From positions 1-64,000 of the forward strand of contig JACVJC010000002.1 in NCBI GenBank assembly GCA_015711795.1: a stretch of 64,000 bases of DNA, read 5' to 3'. The notes beneath the pieces were generated by a model. That model was not told where the DNA came from. It saw only the letters and a program-made list of their open reading frames with translations, and ran no database searches. Positions 1 to 8,745 of the stretch are shown piece by piece. Each line of letters begins with the position of its first letter. Position 1 is the first letter of the stretch. The translations under genes and the position numbers were made by a program. The stretch is from Candidatus Geothermocultor quzhuomuensis (lineage in GTDB: Bacteria > Actinomycetota > Aquicultoria > Geothermocultorales > Geothermocultoraceae).

Positions 1-751
1 AGAAATGATGCAGGAACTGAAGGAGATAAAAAATCATATTCACCCTCACCAGATTCTTTTAGTTGTTGATGCTATGATGGGCCAAGATGCTGTTAATTTA
101 GCTTCAGCTTTTCAAGAAAAGCTTGGAATTGACGGAATAATTTTAACTAAATTGGATGGCGATGCCCGAGGAGGAGCTGCTCTTTCAGTTACTTCAGTTA
201 CAGGAAAGCCAATTAAATTTGTTAGTTTGGGTGAGAAAATAGACTCATTAGATATTTTTTATCCTGACCGAATGGCATCGAGAATTTTAGGGATGGGGGA
301 TGTTTTAACCTTAATTGAGAAAGCGGAGAAATTAGTTGATGAGAAAAAAGCTAAAATGTTAGAGGAAAAGCTAAAGAGGGAACAATTTAACCTGGAAGAT
401 TTTTTGGAGCAAATCAAAGAGATTAAAAAAATGGGACCTTTCTCTGAAATAATTAAAATGCTTCCTGGAAATTTCTTTGGAAGTGGTTTAAAATATAGTG
501 AGCTTAGTGAGAAACAGCTTATAAGGATGCAGGCAATCATTGAATCAATGACTTTAGAAGAAAGACAGAACCCGGTAATAATTAATGGTAGTCGGCGCTT
601 GCGGATTTCTAAGGGGAGTGGGACAACAGTTCAGGAAGTAAATCAACTTTTAAAGGCTTATTTTGAAATGAAAAAGATGCTAAAGCGTTTGGGCAAAGGG
701 ATGAAAAAAATTCCTTTAATCAAAGGGCCTTTCCAATTCCCTCGATTTTAG
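1..751 (+). CDS. ffh: Signal recognition particle protein Ffh, 3' part
   Basis: Partial gene whose reading frame is open through the left edge of the window; the ATG at 5 is internal. The visible part holds the end of the GTPase (G) domain, with the DGIILTKLDGDARGGAAL segment and the FVSLGEK closing motif, followed by a complete methionine-rich M domain that binds SRP RNA and signal sequences (MLPG, GSGTTVQEVN, then a Met/Lys-rich helix). Ffh with 4.5S/SRP RNA delivers nascent membrane and secreted proteins to FtsY. It sits 24 nt upstream of rpsP in a typical ffh-rpsP-khpA-rimM-trmD operon. Its receptor gene ftsY is also in this window, near 58 kb. Identification is firm; only the N-terminal part lies outside. 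Confidence 0.97.
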   Translation, partial: EMMQELKEIKNHIHPHQILLVVDAMMGQDAVNLASAFQEKLGIDGIILTKLDGDARGGAALSVTSVTGKPIKFVSLGEKIDSLDIFYPDRMASRILGMGDVLTLIEKAEKLVDEKKAKMLEEKLKREQFNLEDFLEQIKEIKKMGPFSEIIKMLPGNFFGSGLKYSELSEKQLIRMQAIIESMTLEERQNPVIINGSRRLRISKGSGTTVQEVNQLLKAYFEMKKMLKRLGKGMKKIPLIKGPFQFPRF

Positions 752-775
752 CTGATGACTTTGAGGAGGTGAGAT

Positions 776-1066
776 GTGGCGGTAAGAATAAGACTAACTC
801 GTATAGGAGGTAAGAAGAAGCCATTTTATCGTGTTGTAGTAGCTGATGCTAGGAGCCCAAGAGATGGTAAGTTTATTGAAGTGATTGGACGTTATAACCC
901 TAAAACAGAGCCTTCAGAAATTGAAATTGATAAGGAAAGGGCTTGTTACTGGTTAGCAAGAGGAGCGAAAGCTTCTGAGGCGGTGGAGCGGCTACTCCAA
1001 GTGACTAGTGTTATCAAGGAGTATCGTGAAAATCGAGAAAAGTACTTACAGGAGGTGTCAAAGTGA
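776..1066 (+). CDS. rpsP: 30S ribosomal protein S16
   Basis: S16 is a small-subunit protein needed early in 30S assembly. The N-terminus [20 protein letters not shown] and the later RYNPKTEP segment are diagnostic, and the 96-codon length fits the family. The start is a GTG preceded by a strong Shine-Dalgarno sequence (GAGGAGGTGA). An ATG two bases earlier is in another frame. The stop overlaps the GTG start of the KH-domain gene (GTGA), so the two are probably translationally coupled. Confidence 0.97.
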   Translation: MAVRIRLTRIGGKKKPFYRVVVADARSPRDGKFIEVIGRYNPKTEPSEIEIDKERACYWLARGAKASEAVERLLQVTSVIKEYRENREKYLQEVSK

Positions 1067-1293
1067 AAGAATTATTGGAGACTCTAGCCCGTTTTTTAGT
1101 TGACAAACCAGACAGCGTTGACGTTTCAATGGTCGAGGGGGAAAGGTCAGTTATATTGCAACTTAAGGTTGCTCCTGAAGATGTTGGAAAAGTCATTGGC
1201 AAACAAGGTAGAATAGCTCAAGCATTAAGAACTCTTATTAGAGCTGCTGCAGTAAAGCAAGGAAAGAGGGCGATTGTTGAAATTCTTGATTAA
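1063..1293 (+). CDS. khpA: KH-domain RNA-binding protein KhpA
   Basis: A 76-residue single KH-domain protein (UPF0109/KhpA family). The GxxG RNA-contact loop is visible as [15 protein letters not shown] near residues 42-56. In Gram-positive bacteria KhpA pairs with KhpB/Jag and affects cell elongation and RNA binding. The gene lies between rpsP and rimM as in most relatives, has a GTG start overlapping the rpsP stop, and ends directly against the rimM ATG. Function is inferred from the family. Confidence 0.92.
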   Translation: MKELLETLARFLVDKPDSVDVSMVEGERSVILQLKVAPEDVGKVIGKQGRIAQALRTLIRAAAVKQGKRAIVEILD

Positions 1294-1839
1294 ATGAGAA
1301 AAAAATATTTAACCATTGGACGGATTGATTCTCCGCATGGATTAAAAGGGGAAGTGAAAGTTACTGCCTTAACTGATTATCCAGAACGTTTCAGTTCAAA
1401 TCTAAAAGTTTATTTAGCTCCACCGCTCTCTCATTTCCCCTTTTTGACAATTGAGAGCTCTCGTCAAAGTAAGAGCAAAATACTTTTAAAATTTAAAGAG
1501 ATAAACCATATTAGTGAAGCAGAAAAGTTAAAAAAGCACTTTCTTCAAATTCCAATTGAGGAAAGTGTTTCTTTATCTCCTGGTTCTTTTTGGATTCACC
1601 AAATTATTGGGCTCAAATGTTATTCTGAAAATGGGAAATTCTTGGGTAAGATAAAAGATGTTTTGCGGACGGGTAGCAATGATGTTTATCTTACTTCCTT
1701 AAGGAAGAATGACAAAATTTTAGAGCTTCTCATTCCTGCGACTAAAGAAGTTGTTGTAGAGATTAATTTAAAAGAAGGAAAGATAGTTGTAAAACCAATC
1801 CCCGGTCTTCTCCCTGAGGGTTTTGATGATGAAAATTGA
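1294..1839 (+). CDS. rimM: Ribosome maturation factor RimM
   Basis: RimM binds ribosomal protein S19 and helps mature the 30S head. The N-terminal RimM domain begins with TIGRIDSPHGLKGEVKV (family signature), and the C-terminal PRC-barrel includes GSNDVY and LLIPA segments. The length of 181 residues is usual. The ATG abuts the khpA stop with no spacer, so reinitiation is likely. The end overlaps trmD. Confidence 0.95.
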   Translation: MRKKYLTIGRIDSPHGLKGEVKVTALTDYPERFSSNLKVYLAPPLSHFPFLTIESSRQSKSKILLKFKEINHISEAEKLKKHFLQIPIEESVSLSPGSFWIHQIIGLKCYSENGKFLGKIKDVLRTGSNDVYLTSLRKNDKILELLIPATKEVVVEINLKEGKIVVKPIPGLLPEGFDDEN

Positions 1840-2584
1840 TATCGTCACTATTTTCCCCGATTTTTTTTTAAGCCCTTTAAAGGTGGGTAATCTTAGAATT
1901 GCCCAAGAAAAAAAGTTAGTGAAAATTAAAATTCACAATTTGAGAGATTATACTAGTGATCCTCACCAGCAAGTTGACGATGCTCCTTTTGGTGGTGGAG
2001 CTGGAATGGTTATGAAACCAGAACCCTTTTTTAAGGCGATTTTTTCTATTTTAAAAGTAAATCACTGGGAAAAGGCTAAAGAAAAAGCAAGAATTATTCT
2101 TTTAACTCCTCAAGGGGAAAGATTTAATCAAAAAATGGCTATGGAACTCGCACAAGAAAGAAGAATTGTTTTTCTTTGTGGACGGTACGAGGGAATTGAC
2201 GAGCGAGTGAGAGTTTTATCAACTAATGAGATCTCAATTGGTGATTTTATCTTATCGGGAGGAGAAGCTGCTTCTTTAGTTATTATGGAAAGCATAGTTA
2301 GGTTAATTTCAGGGGTTGTTGGGAGGGAAGAATCTCTTAAAGAAGAAACTTTTTCCCAGGGCCTCCTTGAGTATCCTCAATATACACGTCCCGCTGATTA
2401 CATTGGTTTAAAGGTGCCTGGGATTCTTCTCTCTGGAAATCATCGGGAGATTGCTCGATGGCGTCGAAAAATGTCATTGGAAAGAACTTATCACAAAAGG
2501 CCAGACCTCTTAGCAACAGTTCATTTAACTGAGGAAGATAAGAAATTGCTTGAGGAAATAAGGAAGGAGGTTGAAAAAAGTTAA
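1829..2584 (+). CDS. trmD: tRNA (guanine-N1)-methyltransferase TrmD
   Basis: TrmD uses S-adenosylmethionine to form m1G at position 37 of tRNAs, which prevents +1 frameshifting. Family motifs are clear: MKIDIVTIFPDFF at the start, FGGGAGMVMKPEP, CGRYEGIDERV, and IGDFILSGGE of the deep SAM-binding knot. Three consecutive in-frame start-like codons (TTG, ATG, ATG) occur from 1823. I chose the third, which gives the canonical N-terminus and has GAGGG upstream. It overlaps rimM by 11 bp. Its stop codon is shared on opposite strands with the next gene. rplS, often next in the operon, is absent here. Confidence 0.96.
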   Translation: MKIDIVTIFPDFFLSPLKVGNLRIAQEKKLVKIKIHNLRDYTSDPHQQVDDAPFGGGAGMVMKPEPFFKAIFSILKVNHWEKAKEKARIILLTPQGERFNQKMAMELAQERRIVFLCGRYEGIDERVRVLSTNEISIGDFILSGGEAASLVIMESIVRLISGVVGREESLKEETFSQGLLEYPQYTRPADYIGLKVPGILLSGNHREIARWRRKMSLERTYHKRPDLLATVHLTEEDKKLLEEIRKEVEKS

Positions 2585-2772
2585 TTTAAAGGGACAGTGA
2601 CTTGATGAAGCTCTTTTAGGAATTGAGCACATTCAGCGCAGATACAAAAACTAAATTCTTCAGGTGTAGCTTTCATCTTTAAGAAATAGTAAACTTTTTG
2701 CCAATCTTTTATCTCTTTTTGGCAGTAATAACATCTATATAATTTTTTATGGATAATAAATTTGACTATCAT
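2581..2772 (-). CDS. Small CxxC/CxxC protein, unknown function
   Basis: A 63-residue ORF on the minus strand that I do not recognise. It has two CxxC pairs, CYYC near residue 15 and CAEC near residue 50, spaced as in a small zinc ribbon, between basic and aromatic stretches. An upstream ATG would add 11 residues, but the ATG at 2772 has a good AGGAGA ribosome-binding site about 8 nt away. It is convergent with trmD and the two stops share the palindrome TTAA at 2581-2584. No partner gene lies on its strand. The cysteine pattern and the ribosome-binding site argue that it is real. Confidence 0.6.
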   Translation of the reverse strand: MIVKFIIHKKLYRCYYCQKEIKDWQKVYYFLKMKATPEEFSFCICAECAQFLKELHQVTVPLN

Positions 2773-2995
2773 TTTAATTTCTCCTAGAAAATTTAAGTTT
2801 TTCATTCTATTATTTATAACGGAATTTATAAAGAGTTTACTATCACTTATTGAAGGGAGAAAGGATAAACAATTTGAGGTAATTTATGCTTGGAAAAAAG
2901 CTTAATCGTCTATTTTGTAAAAAAGAAGTCCTTTAAAGACTTTTTATAAGTTTTTAAAGAAGGGAAACAGTAAGAGAAATTAAAGGTAGTTCAAG

Positions 2996-5467
2996 ATGGC
3001 AAAAAATTACGATTTCCAAAAAATTGAGCTTAAGTGGCAGAAAATTTGGGAAGAAAAGGGGATTCACAAAGTTTTTGAAAATCCTAAAAAGCCCAAAAAA
3101 TACATTTTGGAAATGTTTCCATACCCTTCAGGTCCTATTCATATGGGTCATGTCAGAAATTATACGATTGGTGATGTTGTTGCTCGTTACTTTAAGATGA
3201 AAGGATTTAATGTTCTTCATCCAATTGGTTGGGATGCTTTTGGCTTACCTGCTGAAAATGCTGCTATTGAGCGGGGTGTTCACCCAAGAGATTGGACTTT
3301 TGGAAATATCAGCATAATGAAAAATCAACTTATTAGATTTGGCTTTAGTTACGATTGGGATAGGGAGGTCAATACTTGCGAACCTAATTACTATAAATGG
3401 GGGCAGTGGATTTTCTTAAAGTTTTTGGAGAGAGGTTTGGTTTATCGGAGAAAAGCACCGGTTAATTGGTGCCCTGGTTGTCAAACCGTTCTCGCTAATG
3501 AACAGGTAGTTAAGGGCTTGTGCTGGCGCTGTGATTCCCATGTTGAAAAGAAGGAGCTTGAACAGTGGTTTTTTAAAATTACCGAATATGCTGAAAGGCT
3601 CCTTAATGACCTTAACCTCCTTTTAGGCTGGCCCAAAAGAGTTCTTTTGATGCAAAATAACTGGATTGGGAGGAGCGAAGGTGCTGAGGTTTATTTCAAA
3701 GTTAAAGACAGTGAAATAATTATCCCCATCTTTACAACTCGTCCTGACACTCTTTATGGCGTTACTTTTTTCCTTTTAGCTCCAGAACATCCACTTGTAG
3801 ATGAGTTCACTAAAGGAACAATTTATGAGAATAAAGTCATTGAACTTAGGCGCAAGATTGCAAAAAAATCTCTTGAGGAGCGGACGGAAATCACCGTAGA
3901 GAAGGAGGGTTGCTTTATTGGAAAGTATGCAGTTAATCCTTTAAACGGCGAAGAAGTACCAATTTGGATTGCTAATTATGTTTTGATGGAATACGGAACG
4001 GGAGCTATTATGGCGGTTCCAGCTCACGATGAAAGGGACTTTGATTTTGCTCACAAATACAATTTGCCTATCAAAGTAGTTATTCAACCCGAAGGGAAGA
4101 CTTTAAATGGTCAAACTATGAAAGAGGCTTATGTTGGGGAAGGAATAATGGTCAATTCAGGACAATTTAGCGGACTTTATAGCGTTGATGGGGTTAAAAA
4201 AGTCATTAGTTACTTAGAGGAGAAAGGAATTGGCAAATTTAGTGTTAGCTATCGAATTCGTGACTGGCTAATTTCGCGTCAAAGATACTGGGGAAATCCT
4301 ATTCCTATCATTTACTGTGATAACTGTGGTATTGTTCCTGTCCCTGAAAAGGATTTACCCGTTGTTTTACCCCTTGATGTCAAGTTTACTAGCCAAGGAG
4401 GTAATCCCTTAAGCTATCATGAAAATTTTGTCAAAACAATTTGCCCTAATTGTGCTTCTCCAGCTCGGCGTGAGACTGATACTATGGATACCTTTACTTG
4501 CTCTTCCTGGTATTTCTTAAGGTACACCAGTCCTCACGAGGAAAAAGCTCCTTTTTCTAAGGAAGCCTGCGATTACTGGATGCCAGTTGATCAGTACATT
4601 GGGGGAATTGAGCACGCAGTAATGCACCTTCTTTATTCTCGCTTTTTTACTAAGGTTTTTTATGATATGGGCTTGGTAAAGGATGTTGAACCATTTACCA
4701 ACCTTTTATGCCAGGGGATGGTTATTAAAGATGGAGCTAAAATGTCAAAGTCAAAAGGAAATGTGGTTGACCCAGAAGATATTGTGTCCAAATACGGGGC
4801 TGATACTGCTCGGTTATTTATCCTTTTCACTTCCCCGCCAGAAAAGGACTTAGAATGGAGCGACCAAGGGGTGGAAGGGAGCTTCAGATTTCTAAAGAGA
4901 GTTTGGCATCTAGTTCTTGAAAATATTGAAACTTTAAAGGTAGCTCAAGAAAGGGAGCTAGACCAGGAAGATAAGAAATTGCGCCATATTATCCATAGAA
5001 CAATTAAGAAAGTTTCAGAAGATATTGAGCGAAGGTTCAATTTCAATACTGCTATCAGTGCAATAATGGAAATGGTTAACGCAATGGTTGATTATAATGA
5101 GCAAAAGAAAAACTTAAAAAATAAGATGGTTTTAGAAGAAGCAACCAAAAACCTCCTTTTACTTTTAGCTCCTTTTATTCCTCACATTACTGAGGAATTA
5201 TGGCAAATGATGGGAGAGAAGGAAAGCATTCATCTTCAAAGCTGGCCTTCTTACAATGAAGATATAGCTAGGGCAAAGGAAGTAACACTGGTTGTTCAGA
5301 TTAATGGCAAAGTTAGAGACAGAATAACTGTTGAAGCTGATATCTCTGAAGAAAGAATGAAAGAGCTAGCTTTATCCTCTGACAAGGTCAAGAAATATAT
5401 CGAGGGAAAGGAAATAATTAAAGTTTTAACTGCAGCCAGAAAATTAGTCTCAATAGTGGTAAAGTAG
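2996..5467 (+). CDS. leuS: Leucyl-tRNA synthetase
   Basis: Class I aminoacyl-tRNA synthetase charging tRNA-Leu. The HIGH-type motif is HMGH at residues 49-52 and KMSKS is at 582-586. A zinc-binding insertion with CPGC...CWRC follows residue 155. The CP1 editing domain contains [12 protein letters not shown], and the C-terminal anticodon-binding and tail domains are complete. The 823-residue length is normal for bacterial LeuRS. It stands alone, with about 190 nt upstream after the antisense small gene and about 370 nt downstream. I looked for a T-box leader (AGGGTGG motif) and saw none. Confidence 0.98.
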   Translation: MAKNYDFQKIELKWQKIWEEKGIHKVFENPKKPKKYILEMFPYPSGPIHMGHVRNYTIGDVVARYFKMKGFNVLHPIGWDAFGLPAENAAIERGVHPRDWTFGNISIMKNQLIRFGFSYDWDREVNTCEPNYYKWGQWIFLKFLERGLVYRRKAPVNWCPGCQTVLANEQVVKGLCWRCDSHVEKKELEQWFFKITEYAERLLNDLNLLLGWPKRVLLMQNNWIGRSEGAEVYFKVKDSEIIIPIFTTRPDTLYGVTFFLLAPEHPLVDEFTKGTIYENKVIELRRKIAKKSLEERTEITVEKEGCFIGKYAVNPLNGEEVPIWIANYVLMEYGTGAIMAVPAHDERDFDFAHKYNLPIKVVIQPEGKTLNGQTMKEAYVGEGIMVNSGQFSGLYSVDGVKKVISYLEEKGIGKFSVSYRIRDWLISRQRYWGNPIPIIYCDNCGIVPVPEKDLPVVLPLDVKFTSQGGNPLSYHENFVKTICPNCASPARRETDTMDTFTCSSWYFLRYTSPHEEKAPFSKEACDYWMPVDQYIGGIEHAVMHLLYSRFFTKVFYDMGLVKDVEPFTNLLCQGMVIKDGAKMSKSKGNVVDPEDIVSKYGADTARLFILFTSPPEKDLEWSDQGVEGSFRFLKRVWHLVLENIETLKVAQERELDQEDKKLRHIIHRTIKKVSEDIERRFNFNTAISAIMEMVNAMVDYNEQKKNLKNKMVLEEATKNLLLLLAPFIPHITEELWQMMGEKESIHLQSWPSYNEDIARAKEVTLVVQINGKVRDRITVEADISEERMKELALSSDKVKKYIEGKEIIKVLTAARKLVSIVVK

Positions 5468-5836
5468 GATTGATGGCTAGTACTTTTCAAAGCCGTGAAG
5501 TAAGGGAAAATTAGCTGAACCGCAAAGGGGTAATTAAAATTTTTATTAATTTTGAAGCTACTTAAATGGAATTATATTTGGAATTCCTTAATTCAATTTT
5601 ACTCTCTTCCTCCCAACTTATTCTCAAATTCTTAAGAACATTGGAATACCTAAGTTAGTAGTATTTTTAGCTTCTAAAACAAGCCCAAATTTTGTTATCA
5701 ATGTTTTGAAGCAATAAAGTCAGTAGGTTAAAAATTCAAAATGAAATTAAATTTTTTTATAATTTTTGTTGATTATCTTATAGGCTTAAGCTAATCTATA
5801 TAAAAAGAGCTATCAACTGATTTCTAGAGGGGCAAA
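5468..5836. other. Intergenic spacer between leuS and comEA
   Basis: An AT-rich spacer of 369 nt with no credible ORF on either strand. It contains an AT palindrome around 5530-5551 and a candidate promoter for comEA at 5735-5763. No RNA gene or strong terminator was recognised. Confidence 0.6.
5735..5763 (+). promoter_or_regulatory. Candidate sigma-A promoter for comEA-comEC
   Basis: TTCAAA at 5735-5740, 17 bp, then a perfect TATAAT at 5758-5763. Transcription would begin about 67 nt before comEA. The call rests on hexamer match and spacing only, and false positives are common in such AT-rich DNA. Confidence 0.4.
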
Positions 5837-6484
5837 ATGGAGGGGCTTAAAGAAAAGCTTAGAGATTCCTTTGAGAAGTTTCTTCAAGAAAACCATCTAG
5901 ATTTTTCCAAAAATCAAATTATTGCCTTAATTATTCTTTTTACCCTTTTCTTTTTTGGTACTCTCCTTTTGTATTTTAAATCGTTGCCCAAGTCTAAGTT
6001 AGTTGAAGTTCCTTTAAAGCAAGAAAATGCCTCCTTTAAAAGTCAGAGAAAGAAAATAACTACACCCGAAAAAATCTTTATTCATGTAGCTGGAAGTGTT
6101 AAAAAACCAGGAGTTTACCAACTCCTTAAAGGTAAAAGAGTTTTTGATGCAATTGAGATGGCTGGAGGCGCCGCTCCTCAAGCTGACCTAGACACTATAA
6201 ATTTAGCTGCTCGACTTTCGGATGGTCAAAAAATATATGTTCCTAAAAAGGGTGAAAAGGTTAATGTTTCGTCTCCATCGAACGAAAGTCCTTTAATTAA
6301 TTTAAATCAAGCTTCCTTTGAGGACTTAAACAGTTTACCTGGGGTTGGTGAAATCTTAGCCCAAAGGATTCTTGATTACCGAGAAAGTCACGGTTGTTTT
6401 AAAAAAGTCGAAGAACTTTTAAACATCGAGGGGATTGGGAAGAAAAAGTTTTCGCAGATTAAGTCAAGGGTCACGGTGGAATGA
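5837..6484 (+). CDS. comEA: Competence protein ComEA (DNA receptor)
   Basis: Membrane-anchored double-stranded DNA receptor for natural transformation. One membrane helix lies at about residues 28-47. It is followed by a SLBB domain (FIHVAGSVKKPGVYQL at about 80-95) and a C-terminal double helix-hairpin-helix DNA-binding region (INLNQASFEDLNSLPGVGE, then LLNIEGIGKKK). The length and domain order match Gram-positive ComEA. AGAGGGG precedes the ATG. Its stop overlaps the comEC start (ATGA), so the two are coupled. Presence of comEA/comEC suggests DNA uptake, but the rest of the machinery is not in view. Confidence 0.95.
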   Translation: MEGLKEKLRDSFEKFLQENHLDFSKNQIIALIILFTLFFFGTLLLYFKSLPKSKLVEVPLKQENASFKSQRKKITTPEKIFIHVAGSVKKPGVYQLLKGKRVFDAIEMAGGAAPQADLDTINLAARLSDGQKIYVPKKGEKVNVSSPSNESPLINLNQASFEDLNSLPGVGEILAQRILDYRESHGCFKKVEELLNIEGIGKKKFSQIKSRVTVE

Positions 6485-8745
6485 AGAAAGTATCATTTGT
6501 CCCCCTTTTCTTTTTTGCTCTTAGCTATATTATTGGAATATTGTTGGAAAACTATTTTAAATTACCTATCTCATTCTTTTTCATAAGCCTTTTAGTTACT
6601 CTTCTCTTCACTGCTTTTCTCTTAATTTGGCGTCCCTTTTTTCTTTACCTCTTCCCTTTTCTCTTCTTTTTTCTTTTTGGTCTTCTAATTACTACTTTAA
6701 CAAGGGATTCTTTAAATCGAAGCGTTCTTCTTCCTTTGGCTAAGAGAAATGCGGAGGTTACTTTGATCGGCCGGGTTGTTGGGATTCCTAAAGAGGATTC
6801 CTTTATCCTTCTTGTTCATCGGCTGGTTGGACAAAAAAGGGAGAAAAAAATCAATGAGCTGGTTCGGGTTTATCTTAAAGGGCGAAGGGTTGAATTTGGC
6901 GATGAGCTAAGAGTGATTGGCCTTTTAAGTTTGCCTTCAGAACAATCTAAAAAATTTTTTTATTATCAAAAAATTTTAACTATTCTTCATAGCTCTCCTT
7001 CCAATTTAAAAAAGGAGAAATCAAATAGCTTAATCTTTTCTAAAATTAATTTAATCAGAGAAAAAATTAAGAAGGGAGCTAAACGTTATCTTCCTCCAGT
7101 TAATGCTGGCATTCTTTTAGGGATACTCTTAGGTGATAAGTCATATCTTCCTGAGGAGATAATTGAAGAATTTGGTGCAACTGGACTTAGTCATATTTTA
7201 GCTGTTTCTGGTCTTCATGTTGGAGCTTTATCTTTAATTTGTTTTTGGCTTGGCAAAATTCTAAAGATAAAAATTAGTCTTCGTTATCTTTTAATCCTTT
7301 TATTCCTTCTTTTTTACTCTTTTTTAACTTGTTTTACTCCTTCAGTTTTGAGGGCTTCAATAATGGGAGCTTTTGGTATTGTTGGATGGTACTTGGGGAG
7401 AGAAAAGGCAGCCCTTTCAGGAGTTTCTCTTGCTGCTTTAATTCTTTTAATTTATGACCCGTTTTTCCTTTATAATTTGAGCTTTCAGCTTTCTTTTAGC
7501 TCAGTTTTAGGGATTTTATTTCTTTATCCAATTTTTGAGCAATCTTTAATCATTTATCCTCCTTATTTAAAAAGTCTTTTTGGGGTTTCTTTATCGGCTC
7601 AAATTGGAGTTGCTCCCTTTTTGGTTTACCATTTTAACCAGTTTCCTTTACTTTCCCTTTTAGCTAATTTACTGGTTGTTCCCGTTCTCCTTCCCATTTT
7701 ATTTCTTGGACTCTTGGCTAGTATGTTTCTCTTTGTTTTTCCTTTACTTTCTTTTCCCTTCTTTTTCTTACTCAACTATTTCCTTAACTACGTTCTTGCT
7801 GTTGTTCATGGTTTGAATAGTTTTCCAGTGGTCAGTTTAAATACTTTTTCTCCTTTTTTTTATTTAGCTTATCTCTTCTTTTTAGTATTAATTTTTGCTT
7901 TTGGGAAGAAAATAAAACTTTATTTGAAGCATTTTTTGATTGGTTTTATCATTTTCCTCACCCTTTTTGTCTGGTTTAATCTGGGAGATAGTTTTCTTTC
8001 TCCTGATTTTAAAGCTGTTTTTTTTGATGTCGGACAAGGTGACTCAGCAGCTTTGATTACATCTTCGGGGGAAATCGTTTTAATTGATGGTGGTGAAAAA
8101 AACTCCCTTCTTGAAAAACAGTTGAAAGAAGCTGGTATCCGCCAAATTGATTTAGTTATTCTTTCTCATCCCCATCTCGACCATGTTGGTGGCCTTTTCA
8201 GGTTAATTAAGAGACACAGGGTGGGTTACATTTTTGTATCGGGTTATTCCCAGACTCCTCTTTTAAGAAGTTTTTTGGAAAAAGCAAAAGAGAGAAGGAT
8301 TCCCTTTCTCAAATTGCAAAAGAGAAAAGATTTTCGATTAGGACGGATTAAAATTCAAGTTTACCCTCTAGACTCTATTGAAGATGATTTAAACGACGAA
8401 TCTTTAATTGTTCGAGTTTCTTTTAAGTGTCTATCCCTCCTTTTCCCTGGTGATATTGAGGAAACTGACTTGATCCCAGAAGATTTTATTTTGAAATCGA
8501 CTATTCTTAAAGTTCCTCATCATGGTGGATCAAAAGGAGCAAAAATTTCTTTTTTAAGGAGAGTTGCGCCAAAAATTGCTATAATTTCGGTAGGGAGAAA
8601 AAATCCCTTTGGGCATCCAGCCCACTCAACCTTAAATAATTTGAGGAGATTAGGAGTGGCTGTTTTTAGGACTGATAGAGATGGAGCAATATCCATTTTC
8701 TCCGATGGTGAAAGCTGTAAAGTTGAAAGGGTGAGGTCAAATTGA
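6481..8745 (+). CDS. comEC: DNA uptake channel ComEC/Rec2
   Basis: Polytopic inner-membrane protein that passes single-stranded DNA into the cytoplasm. The order is an N-terminal hydrophobic segment, a DUF4131/OB-like region, the Competence domain (LGDKSYLPEE and SHILAVSGLHVGALS near 212-240) with many membrane helices, and a C-terminal metallo-beta-lactamase-like domain with FDVGQGDSA, SHPHLDHVGG and VPHHGGS. This is the full ComEC architecture at 754 residues. It overlaps comEA by 4 nt and the next gene, a histidine kinase, by 4 nt. Confidence 0.96.
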   Translation: MKKVSFVPLFFFALSYIIGILLENYFKLPISFFFISLLVTLLFTAFLLIWRPFFLYLFPFLFFFLFGLLITTLTRDSLNRSVLLPLAKRNAEVTLIGRVVGIPKEDSFILLVHRLVGQKREKKINELVRVYLKGRRVEFGDELRVIGLLSLPSEQSKKFFYYQKILTILHSSPSNLKKEKSNSLIFSKINLIREKIKKGAKRYLPPVNAGILLGILLGDKSYLPEEIIEEFGATGLSHILAVSGLHVGALSLICFWLGKILKIKISLRYLLILLFLLFYSFLTCFTPSVLRASIMGAFGIVGWYLGREKAALSGVSLAALILLIYDPFFLYNLSFQLSFSSVLGILFLYPIFEQSLIIYPPYLKSLFGVSLSAQIGVAPFLVYHFNQFPLLSLLANLLVVPVLLPILFLGLLASMFLFVFPLLSFPFFFLLNYFLNYVLAVVHGLNSFPVVSLNTFSPFFYLAYLFFLVLIFAFGKKIKLYLKHFLIGFIIFLTLFVWFNLGDSFLSPDFKAVFFDVGQGDSAALITSSGEIVLIDGGEKNSLLEKQLKEAGIRQIDLVILSHPHLDHVGGLFRLIKRHRVGYIFVSGYSQTPLLRSFLEKAKERRIPFLKLQKRKDFRLGRIKIQVYPLDSIEDDLNDESLIVRVSFKCLSLLFPGDIEETDLIPEDFILKSTILKVPHHGGSKGAKISFLRRVAPKIAIISVGRKNPFGHPAHSTLNNLRRLGVAVFRTDRDGAISIFSDGESCKVERVRSN

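Noticed and set aside
1014..1202. Minus-strand ORF opposite rpsP/khpA
   Set aside because: It lies fully inside two certain genes on the other strand, has low-complexity Ser/Thr composition and no ribosome-binding site.
2931..2952. AAGTC/GACTT hairpin followed by T-run before leuS
   Set aside because: Only five AT-rich pairs; such stems are expected by chance here.
2806..2995. Possible T-box leader before leuS
   Set aside because: The conserved AGGGTGGNACCGCG-type antiterminator motif and a terminator are not present.
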